64,000 nucleotides of DNA from Diadema setosum (Eukaryota > Echinodermata > Echinoidea > Diadematoida > Diadematidae), in NCBI RefSeq assembly GCF_964275005.1, contig NC_092690.1:8708336-8772335 (forward strand). Reading direction: 5' to 3'. The number at the start of each line of letters is the position of its first letter. Position 1 is the first letter of the stretch. A program made the position numbers and the translations under genes. Of this stretch, positions 22,601-35,000 are shown in pieces. The notes under the pieces were generated by a model. The model saw only the letters and a program-made list of their open reading frames with translations. It searched no databases and had not been told where the DNA came from.

Positions 22601-25600
22601 ATTTTGTTTCATGTGTGTTCATGTTCGTTTCCTTGTTCTGTGTGTGTTTCATGTTTCTCTGTACACATTCCGTTTTCCTTTCTTCTTCTAGGTCTGCATA
22701 CCCCCACGTAGCTGCTGATTCAGGTCCAGGCGAGAAGCCAGTTATTAACTCCCGAATGTTTTATTATAACCATGGCTAACATAACAAATTTTGTTTTCAA
22801 TTCCTTGAATAGTGATGAATTTTATGACACAGTAAGGCATTCTGAATCTGACCATGCAAATATTACTTCCAGTTTGTATGAAGATTATATATCCAATAAA
22901 TACAATACCTCAGCACAAGAATTTGAATATAATTTCGACTCAAATGATCCAGTTCAGAGTCCATCATGTGTTTATTTGACTGAAAATCAATATAAGAATC
23001 GTATTATGAATACAGTCAATGAAACATTGTTGTTAACTCACTTTAACATACGCAGTATCAACAGAAACTTTGACAAGTTGCGTTTACTCCTAGAAAACCC
23101 AGATCAAAAATCTTGCTCCATCATAGGGCTAACAGAAACATGGTTGAACTCTAATATAAGTCATTTGTTTTCTTTACCCGGATTCGAATTTGTATTTAGA
23201 AATAGAAACAACAAAGTCGGTGGTGGAGTTGGTTTGTACATCTCGAAAAAAATTAAATATATTACACATGAGGAGATCAGTGTTATGAACGATAAACTCG
23301 AATCCCTTTTTATTGAATTGATAAATCCACATGGAAAAAACATTGTGATTGGCGTAATTTACAGACCCCCTCGGTCGAATTTGAATGATTTTCTGACATA
23401 TATGCAGGATTTAGTACAAAATCCCATTATACTTAACAAAGATACATTCTTAATGGGCGATTTTAATATTGATCTCATGAAATGTAATTCCCAAAACAAC
23501 CCACAAGAATTTATAGAAACATTAATGTCTGCTTCGTTTTTACCATTAATTTCCAAGCCTACCCGAGTCGCCAGTCAATCGGCTACCCTCATAGACAACA
23601 TTTTTTCTAACGTTCTTCCACTTCCTGAGTCTGGTATCGTTCTCTCAGACACCACTGACCATTATCCTATATTTGCCCAGGTTCCAATTAAACTGACTAA
23701 ACAAAATAACTATCACAAACGACGTAAGATTACTGCAGATAAGCTTACAAGTCTCCAAAACAGCCTCAAAGAAATCGACTGGTCCTTTGTATACAACACC
23801 ACCGATGCCAATTTGTCTTATGACTACTTCATATCTACTATTACCTCTGAAATCGATAACCATATTCCGCAGCGTAACATAAAAGATAGATATAAGCAAA
23901 TTCCAAAACTCCCGTGGATAACCCAGTCCATATTAAGATCTATAAATAGAAAAAATAATTTATTTTATAAATACAGATGCAATCCTACTGAAAAAAATAA
24001 GAAAAAATATGTTTCATATAAAAACACACTCACCACATTATTACGTACGCGGAAGAAAAACTTTTATGTAAATCAGATAAATAAATATAAAAATGATATT
24101 AAAAACACATGGAAAATATTAAAAGATGCTATGAATACACCTAACAATTCATCCAATATTACTGAAGTTCGATGGGGCGATGCCTCCAGCAACACTCCCG
24201 CTGGCATGGCTGAAATTTTTAATGACTTCTTCTCTTCAATTGGACAAAATCTTTCTCAAAATATTCCTCTTTCTAGTAAAACTTTTACTGATTTTTTAGA
24301 TACACCTAACTCCAAAACTATATTTTTTGACCCTACATATAAAGAAGAAATAGTAAGGATTGTTGCCAATTTGAAAGAAGGAAAAAGTCCTGGCCACGAC
24401 GGAATTGATAACCACCTGATAAAAAACATAATTCCTCAAATAGTGGATCCCTTAGTACATATTATCAATTCATCGCTTACAACTGGCCATGTGCCAAATA
24501 GCATGAAAATTGCGAAAGTAATTCCTATTTTCAAGAAAGGGGAGAAGGATGATGTCAACAATTATAGACCTATATCTTTATTATCTTCTATCTCCAAGAT
24601 TCTTGAAAAAATAGTTTACATCCGGACAGTACGTTTTCTTAAAACCTGTGACATATTTTCAAATGTTCAATTTGGATTCAGGGAAAACCACAGCACAACA
24701 CACGCATTACTCGCCCTCATCGACAAAGTCACACACGCACTTGACACATTTTCACACACGATAGGTATCTTCTTGGACTTCTCCAAGGCCTTTGACACGA
24801 TTAACCATGGAATACTTCTCGCAAAATTATCCCATTATGGCATACGTGGAAAGGCCTTGGAGTGGTTCACGAGTTACCTATCAAATAGATCCCAATTTGT
24901 ACATGTCAATGGTTTTGATTCTCAAAATAAAACGATAACATGTGGTGTCCCACAAGGGAGCTTACTAGGCCCGTTGTTATTCATTATTTATATCAATGAT
25001 TTTCATAGATCCTCGGAGAAACTATCATTCATATTATTCGCGGATGACTCTAACCTTTTCTTTTCCCATCCCGACCCAAATATCTTAGCAAGAACAGTAA
25101 ATGAAGAACTGAAAAAGGTTATACAATGGATATACGCAAATAAATTGTCACTTAATATTCAAAAAACAAAATTTATGCTTTTTAGTAACTCTTTAGATAG
25201 CCTCCCGGGCAATATATCATTTGATACTACTCCCCTAGAAGAAGTTTCTACTTTTAAATTTCTTGGTGTTTGCGTTGATAACAAGCTTTCATGGAGGAAT
25301 CATATTGATAGCATATGTAAAACTATTTCACGAAACATTGGCGTAATGAACAGATTAAAATATTATCTTCCTTTATGTGCATTATTAACTCTTTACTCTA
25401 GTTTGATACTACCGTATCTAAATTACGGGATTCTTGCTTGGGGTAATACATATCAGATATTACTTGATAAACTTTTTTTATTGCAAAAGAAAGCACTCAG
25501 AACTGTTTTTAACCTAACTACACGAGAACATACAGATCCTTTGTTTTTTTACCATAAAATACTAAAAATAAAAGATTTGTATGTGTTTCAACTTGGTCAG

Positions 25601-28600
25601 TTCATGTTTAATTATAACAGCAACTTTTCACCCAAAATATTTCACGACTCTTTTCATCGAAACAGTCATGTACATAACTATCCTACGCGACGATCCAACG
25701 AATTCCATCTTCCATTCATGAGAACCGTACATGCCCAAAATACATTTCTGTATACCGGACCCAGACTTTGGAATAATCTAGATAATAGCTTAAAAGACTC
25801 ACCCTCATTCCTCACATTTAAATACAAATTCAGAAAACATTTGTTAGCTACTTATAATTCTAGATAATCTGAATTAATTGTTTTAATTTATGCTTGAGGT
25901 TTCACCTGTCCTGATGTCGCAGCACTTGGCGTGTTCTGTATGCAGACCTCTCTTCTCTCTTTATTCTTCTTTCCTCTTCCTTCCTGTCTTTGTTCCTCGT
26001 AGACTTGTATTGTCACCGTCTTCTCTCTTCTCGGTACTGTCTCGCGTCGTATATGTGTGTGGGTAACTGAATGTCTGTACGAGTGTGTCGTCCTTCTTAT
26101 ATTTTCCCGGTACACCAGTTCAATGAACACCGTCTGGGCATTAGCATTGATACTTATTTCCTATTATTGTCGAAGCCAGCGTATAGCTATATTTTTACAA
26201 ACGACTTAAGTAATCTATATTTAATATAAATGCTGTAAGAAAATAATAAAACAAACTTGAACAATATATTGCATACTCATCAATTATCTAGGGTTCCACG
26301 TCCTACAAGCTTTGCTTTTTTGTGGATCGCTATTTTCCAAAATTGAAGTTATTTTCTGAAAGCTCGCGAAGTATACATGTATACGCATCGTTCCTTCTGA
26401 TTATTGTACATATGTTGATGTATATAATTTATTTCGTATATTACAAGAACCTTTTGTAAAAGTGTAGACAATATCATTTTATGATATGTATACTTTGCAT
26501 TACGTTTTGATTTTCTTTGATTGGAAATAAACTATGATTGAACTTGAAACTTGAACTTGACTCGCTCTGCGTGCCCCCGTATAGCGCGTTTACCCCACAA
26601 ACCTGTTGGCCGGCGAGTGGCTCGCTCCACTCGCCGGCCAACAGGTTTGTGGGGTAAACGCGCTATATGGGGGCACGCAGAGCGAGTTGCCTTGTTTAAA
26701 GGCTAAGCCTGACCAGACACCGTGGTGGGTAGCACAGCGAGAGGACTGTGTATGCATCTCTAGTATACTAGTAGTGTACATGTAGGTTAATTTATTGACT
26801 TTGCGTGCAGCGCATGCCATTATTGCCTACATCATTGGAAATAAGCCTTCAGTATACATGTAAGTCATTTTTGTTCCATTTAACAGTTCGTTTCCGCTGA
26901 TAATCATCTAATCTTGAAAACGATTATTATTATCATTTTTTTTTTTTGGGGGGGGGGGGGGTTTGCCTGGAACCAACAAATTAATGTTGAATTTCATTCT
27001 TTCAGTCATTCACTCGTTCATTCATTCATTCATTCATTCATTTTTTTTTCCATTTTCAACAGAAACATATAAATACATTACAGAAATTGAATACATAGAT
27101 TTCATCATAATACAGAATAAAGGATAAGTTAACAAAATATTGTAAATATTCGGAAATTTTGGAAATGGGGAGGACTGCTACAAAGCAATGCTTGTAGGGA
27201 GCATCCCCCCCCCCTCACGCGTAATACAAGAAATTATCGTAATGATCGACTCTACGTGACATTCGCAAATGAAAAAATGGTAATTTCCGACACGACAATG
27301 AACTGAAGGAGAGCGATAAGGAAGGAAATAGGAAAGGGGAGGGAGAGGGATTGTAATTAGGGGGGGGGGGGCTGGTAGGAGGGAGTGTCATCCATAAAAA
27401 GTTGTGCTACTATGTAGGCATGTGATAGGTGTAACTGCAAACTCTCGGCGTTATCATTATAGTTGCTATTTGATTTTGTCAATATATCTGATAAAGAAGC
27501 CGTGTTGTGTAGTTGCCATGGGACAATACAATGACATTGTGCTGAATTTACTCTAAATAAAAAGAATCGTGTTTTAAAAGCTCTAACAGTTCATTAAGAA
27601 ATCTAGCAATGTTTGTCTAGTAGATAAATAATACGATTACTTTTTCTCGGTATCTCTACCTCGAGGCTGATGACTGATGCTTCAAAGTTATAAACAGTGA
27701 GTATCCAATTAACAAGCAGGCAAAAACAAAAGAACACATTTTGTCCATTTTATATTGTTGTTTCCAACTTGCATTGACTAGTTTCCTGCACATGCACCCG
27801 CACAATTCTCATCCCAGGAATATTTGAATATTTGATAATTACGTAAGGGGGTCATTCTATAACGATGATCGAACCAAATGACGTTGTGCGTAAAATAGTG
27901 TAACTTAAAGGGGCAATCCAGTCCAATTATTAGTCTGATATAAAAGAATAAAATCTTACGAGTTCAACGGTAAAAATTTGACTCAAATCGGATGAAAAAT
28001 AAAGAAGTTACTATGACATTTTAAAGTTTTGCTAATCTCTGCAAAACAGTTCTTGCACAGTGGATACGAATATGCAAATGAGTGAGCTAACCATACATGT
28101 CACACCCTTACAATTTTCCATTGATCGTGTACAAGAAAAAAATGACGAAAACTCAATGTTTCTGCCATTGAAGTATGAAACACGATGCTATTCCTGGTTG
28201 AATAATCTCAGAATAATAATCAGTTAGATATCAGGATTTGATCCTCGTATTTGAGCCTCATAATAGCGTTTGAATGACAAACTAGAAATTTAATAATTTT
28301 ATGTACAAACTATAAGTTGTGAGGGGATGACATGCTCGCTTTGTCATTTGCATATTCATATTGACTGTTCAAGAAATGTTTTCCCCAAAAATAGCAAATC
28401 TTCAAATGATAACTTCCGTATTTTTCATTCAATCTCGATCAAAATGATACCATTGAAATCGTAATATTTTAATCTTTCTTATCAGACTAACTTTGACTGG
28501 ATTTCCCCTTTAAGTGTTCTTTTTTTTTTTAAACAAAGTAACAAAAAATAAAGAGACACTGTTGCAGCTCCCACTTCATCCTTATCATCGCGAAGTAATC

Positions 28601-29032
28601 ATTGTTACCAGTGGACTACTGAACAGTCTGCTCAACATACCCATACTGGCCAGCCAGTATAAGTACATATTTAATTGGATAAGGAAGGAATGGTATATAT
28701 CCAGACTTCTTCCTCTTTTTCTTTTTCTTTTTTTCACGGTGCTTCAATTTATCTTTCCTTCGATGTTCTCCTCCAGAGGGGCCAACATTCCACAAGCTCT
28801 GCTTTTTTAGTGGGTCCCTCCATATTTCGCACTTTAAGCAAGGTTATACATGTACACTAATTCGACCACTTCTGTTTCTGTGTTACTACAATGTGTAATT
28901 ACTATAAGGTTCCTCAATTATGGTATAGTCTTTTCATTCTTCAATGTTCATTTAATATATTATTCTCTTTTATCAAAGGAAGTGAAATATATGTTTTGTC
29001 GAAAAATGAAATAAACTTTGATATTGAAATTG

Positions 29033-29082
<50 letters not shown>

Positions 29083-32000
29083 GTCATATACTTAGACCTA
29101 TACATTACAGCTGTATATACAGACATATTTAAACATGACTTTCAAAACTCTTTTTAAAACATGTCGCAAAATAATAACTTGCGATTTTATGTTACTACAT
29201 GAACATCGAAAATCTACCTTTTATATTTATGCAGTCGTGCAATTAAAGTGGAATCCACAATCATTTGATAGCCTGGCATGAAAACGATAGCAAAAATAAT
29301 ATGTCGAGAGGTGCTAGTCCGTCAGACAACGCTTGGGAGAAGTCTCCATCAGGAATCAATGAAAGAAGTCCCCTTAAGGTATATCTGTTGTGTTCTTTAT
29401 TCCGTTGCTGCGTCGAAGCAGTGCAAAGATATTTGGATAAAGAGTGGTTACTGTAACCGAAGTTCTTTTTCGACACGTTGAAGCAGTTGAATCTTATTAT
29501 ACGTTTTCCAATTAAACATCGAAGAAAAATAATGGATGTAAATTGGGATTCTATGTAACTTTCCTAAACGACCAAAAAAAAAAAATAATAATATCGAAAC
29601 GTTGCACAAAAAAGAAATTATGATTTCTATAGTTCGTGAAGTTCAAAAAAGTGAAAATTTCCATATCATGTACGCTGTTCACGGAAAATTCTGGGTGATC
29701 ACGTGACGTTTTAAAAGTGCTATTGTTTCTGTGGTATTTTTCCTTTTTTACAGTGGAATAATTTTACAAAGCAAACACTGTCGAAGACTTGTGATATTAT
29801 GATGTAAAGCACAATAATTGAGACTGAAAACTAATATATTTGATCAGACAAATAAAAACAGTTAAAAAAACGAAAATGTTTCAATTTCACAGTTAACTGA
29901 CATCAGTCGGTTGATAGTGCCACTACCGTCGGTGTCGGCGTCAAATCTAGGGCTGGTTTACTACTAATATTTATACACTTGGCCTTTCACAACATATCTA
30001 ATGTTTTTCTTTTCTTTTTGGAAAGCAACAACAAATAACAGCCATGCATGTTATTTTAGATTATTCAAATACCGGTCACTCGACTGACATAGATGCATAA
30101 ATGATCAACATGCTGAAAGAAACCGTCCGATTTTCCGTTCTTCGCACTAAACGAAAGTACATAATGATGTTGATTATATCTTCTCTAACTGATAAGATAA
30201 CGAAAAATCAAGATGGGTTAATTTGATTTCTTTTTTTGTTCGTGATTCACATGCCATAAATTATGATTTGCGCCTCTTTTATTCTTTTTACTAATCCCTC
30301 ATAACCATGTGCTGAAAAGAAGCTTAACAGAGTTGCATATACATGGCAAACTGCATTAATACATATAGGCCTACATGATAGATATACATACATTTTTTTT
30401 TTTAATTGGCACTATATTTTTGAAGGTATATCACTTGCTTGGAATGAAAGGGATAGTACAGTTTTGGTTGAGATGAGAATTTGGGCTTTTAAAGTTTTGC
30501 AAGATACCAGAAAACACTTATGATACAGCACAGAGCATACCATTTTAAGAGCATTTCAAAGTTTATTTGATGAAAATCGGGTTTGGAATAACCGAAACAT
30601 CCAAAAACAAAATAAAACAAAGCGATCGTTCCAAAGTGTGGGTCCCACACTTTATTAGAATCGCTCTTTTTGGATATCTCAGCCATTTCAAAACCAATTT
30701 TTATCAAATAAACGTTGAATTCCTTATAGAATTGCATGCTCTTTCATATTTCGTACGAGATTTCTTATCTCACCTAAAAATGTTAGAAACCTGAAATTAT
30801 TGTTGTTGTTGTTGTTCATTTTCCATCTGTGAAGATAGCCCATATTCAGCTACACTAAGCTGGTCTTCCATGGGGTCCAGTTGGATGTGGGGTGGGACCA
30901 CTTCACCGGGTTAGACACCCTGCTCTTTGCGATGAATGAATGAAGCGGGATCTTTTACGTGCATGAGTTGTGACTCTCTCATACACGGGACCTCCATTTT
31001 ATGTCCCATCCGAGGGACAGAGTGTTTTGCCTCTTGCTAGAGGGGACGGTATGTTTACACACAACATTGCTCAGTCCAGACTCGGGTTCGAACCCGGGCC
31101 GCGTGATCGTGAGGCAGACGCGCTACCGACTGAGCCAACTCACCGCCCTATTAGGTCTCAACCAGTACTGTACAATCCCTTTAACCTCGATATTTCTTGT
31201 GTATCTGTTGTTGTGTTATACCAGTATAATGACAGATAAAATGATGTGATTAAAAAAAAGATATTGAAACTTGAACATGAATTACGTTGTACAACATAGC
31301 ATTAAACTTGATAATGTGCAATTTGTTTATAGCGAAGAGGTTGACAAACTATATACAGTATAGTTCAAGCAGTGGCGGATCCAGAGGGGGACGCAACCGG
31401 CGCACGCCCCCCCTTATTTTTTGTCAAAAACAAAAGAAAAAAAATGAAATGAAACCACTTTACAGAATTCCTGGATCCGCCCCTGTTCAGGGGTCAAGAG
31501 TTGCCATCGTATAGGGCCAATATAGCTGGTATCAAGATATCAAGACCCAAGCAGTGATGGTATATACATGTATACTACAGTCTTCAATATATCGCACAGG
31601 CACGACAGGGTTTGTGATAAACCCATTCTGATTCCTTTTGTCCAGCAGCCGCAGCCACAACCGCAGGCGCAGCCTCAGCAGAAGAGAGTTGATGTCACCG
31701 TTGGTACTACTGGAGGCTCAGAACTTGTGGCTGGCCTCATGCAAGTTTTACGTGAGCAAGGCGTTGTAGAGAGAGTCAACTTCAGAGAGATGCCCTATAA
31801 CGTGAGAGACATGGATCACTTCGAGTTTGATGACGTGGACGTCTTCATTCTCTGTCATTCCATCAAAAACAGAAGGCTGTCTATCACTGACGTCACAGAT
31901 GCTCTCTATGATCGGTTACTTCAGAGGGCTTGTTACAATCTTGGTATGCAGATATTCGAGTTTAAAGATACTTAGGAAAATAATGTTTCGATAAATGTAA

Positions 32001-35000
32001 TCCTCGAATGAAGGTTGATGATATGTGAGGGAATCAAGGTGTAGTCGACCTTTAGTCTGTCCGTTGCAAAATAGACTACTTCCAAAGTTTGTCTTTGCAA
32101 ATGATTTGCCCTTTAATGTTGGCGTGCACGACACATTTTTTTTTCTTTGAGGCAGGGGAAAATTTGTTGTATCATATAAATGTAATATCATATTATATTC
32201 AATTATTGTATCCCCCGAGCAGAGTTCGGAGGATACTATGAATTTGGCCTCGTTGCGCCGCGTCCGCGTCCGCAGCTTCCGCCGCAGAGATTTTCTTGTG
32301 AGCGCTCTTCTTCGATCATCTTCAAATTTGGCATGAAGGTGTATTATGGTAAGACGAAGAAGCCTATTGTTTTTGGTGATGGTGCCCTCGCTTGTTCCGT
32401 CTTTATACATGAAAACTAGGGTAAATTTAAAAGGGTCTGCTTGTGTGTGCGACGCTGGCCTTGTTTTTTGACCGATGTTTTTTTTTTTTTTTTTTTCAAA
32501 TTTGGTATGTAAATGAATCATAGTCAAATCTATACACCTATACCCATCGATAATGCTGCCCCCACTGTTCCACCTTTTACAAGGTCAAAGGTCACCCTGA
32601 TCATGTCAAAATTTGCAAAAGTGCTTATTCATGCAATAACATGATTGTTACTCAATGGATTTTATTCAGACTTGCTAAGGAGGTGTATGGGTGGTCATGC
32701 CACATGAAGGACACAACAGGTTGTGGTGACGGCGCCCTCAGTGTTCCGACTTGGATTCCAATGCACATTTCTTGTGTGTGCTCAATCAGCCATATTATTC
32801 TTATTATCAGATTTTCTTCAAATTTGGCAAAAGTGTATAGTGAGATGAAGATGCCTATATTGTTTTTGGTGATGGCGCCCTCGCTTGTTCCGTCTTTATA
32901 CATGAAAAGGTAAATTCAACAGGGTCTGCTTGTGTGTGCGACGCTGGCCTTGTTTCTTGACCGATTTTTTATTTTTTTTTTCAGATTTGGTATGGAAATG
33001 TATCATAGTCAAATCTATACACCTACACTTAGTGATAATGCTGCCCTCACTGTTCCACCTTTTACAGGGCCAAAGGTCACCCTGATCATGTCAAAATTTG
33101 CAAAAATGCATGCTTATTTAGGCAATAACTTTATACAGTGTACTTGATTTTACTCAGACTTGCTAAAGAGGTGTATGGGTGGTCATTCTACATGAAGGAC
33201 ACAACAGTTTGTGGTGACGGCGCCCTCAGTGTTCTGACTTGGAGGCCATGTCACACTTCTTGTATATGCTCTATAAGCCACATTTCTTGTCGGATTTTAT
33301 TCAAACTTGCTATGGAGGTTTATGGGGAGTTATTCTAGGTAACACTAGAAATGTCGCAATGGCAACTGGTATGCCTCCGCCATAATGCATGATTCTCCTA
33401 ATAGGTCTAGATAGTACATGCGGACAATGAGGAATTACATTTTCACAAAATTGGCAAAATACTAAAATGACAAGTTTGTCACAAATGTGTTGAATGTTCA
33501 CCTTCCTTGACCTAGGTTTACTTGGATGAAAAGGAGAGCATGTATTTGGGATTTAAGGACTTTAACTTGACTTAGACCCATTCATACGTTTATGCATTGA
33601 GTAATTTTCAAGGTATGGAGAAAAAGTGCAATTTCTGTATTGACTAGTAAATTGTTGCCATTTTCATCTGGCCTTTGACCCTAAAATTCATAAGATAATC
33701 ACTGTCAGGCAGAACATGCATAAATATGTAGTAAGCTTCAAGATAACTTGAGCCACTTCCGAGATGGAGGAAAGAATTAGTTCAGCACTTTCACTTGATC
33801 TTTGACCTTTTGACCTTAGAGGCAAAAACAAAACAAAAAAAATTCCAGAGAATCTCTATTAGGTTATACATGCATTCACCAAGTGTAAAAAAAAAAATAA
33901 TCCAGCTGGCATTCCATAAACATGAGGGAAATAGTAAAATTTTGAAGTGTTGCCCTTGACTTTTGACCCCTGACCTTTGACCCCATGAACCCTAAATTAT
34001 CTACGTAATCACTACCAGTCAGTACATGTATATATACTATGTTCCATGAAGATACCATGAACAATTTCCAAGGTACAGAGAAAAAAGGTGAAGTTTTAAT
34101 ATTTTTACTTGACCTTTTGACCTTTGACCTTTGAAATCATGACCCAAACTTTCACCAGATAATCTTAATTGGGTAATACATGTATACACTAAGTTTCAAG
34201 AAAATATCTTCAGGCATTGCATAGATATGGTGGAAATTTTTATGTATTTGACCTTGACCTTTTGACCTTGAACATATGCCCCCAAAAGTTGATAGGCACA
34301 ACTTCACCCCCTAATACACATACATGCCAAGTTTCATTAGGATACCTCAAAAGGTTTTGATAGTTACCCTGTCCACAAAATTCATTACGGACGGACGGAA
34401 GGACGGACGGACGGACAGATGGACGGACGGACGGCAGGACGGACGGACGGACAACCTGAAAACATAATGCCGTAAAGCTATGGAATGTCAGTTTTCGTAT
34501 TAGTTTCATCTCCAATGCAAATGATTACGGTAATTTCTTAACCCACACACATTTTCACTGAAATTTATCTTTTCTGCTGAAATAGAAGACAAATAAACTT
34601 GCATCATTTCATACATTTTGCATAGTGACGATGGCTTTTACGGCCATGCAGGTGGTTGGAGGGAAGGAAGGGTTGCAAATAATCTACAAAAATGTATTTT
34701 GTGTAGACACAAAATTACAGGAAGAATTATGAATTAATCACATTATCACGTTTGCTTATGCCTTCAAAGTATAATGTGCAGTAATATTTCTCTTTGGCAA
34801 AACAAGTGAAATTCTAGATTGTAAAACATTGCAAATCCGAATTAGATAAAACTTCGTCTATCTGTTAGGCTTACTCTATATGTAGACTGTCAACATAGGT
34901 GATCCCAAGCATAGCGAATTCACATTACGTGAACACAACCTTGCATATCATCTGGCACTTTTACCTGTATACATCCGTACGTCTGGCATTTAGTTGCTTC

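Noticed and set aside
31083-31149. Possible tRNA gene on the minus strand
   Set aside because: A and B boxes are present but the 3' half of a tRNA is not; the sequence continues into a SINE body and an (AAC)n tail.
31916-32527. 203-codon reverse-strand ORF overlapping gene 2 exon 2
   Set aside because: It spans the supported exon end and a dispersed repeat, is low in complexity, and has no recognisable motif.
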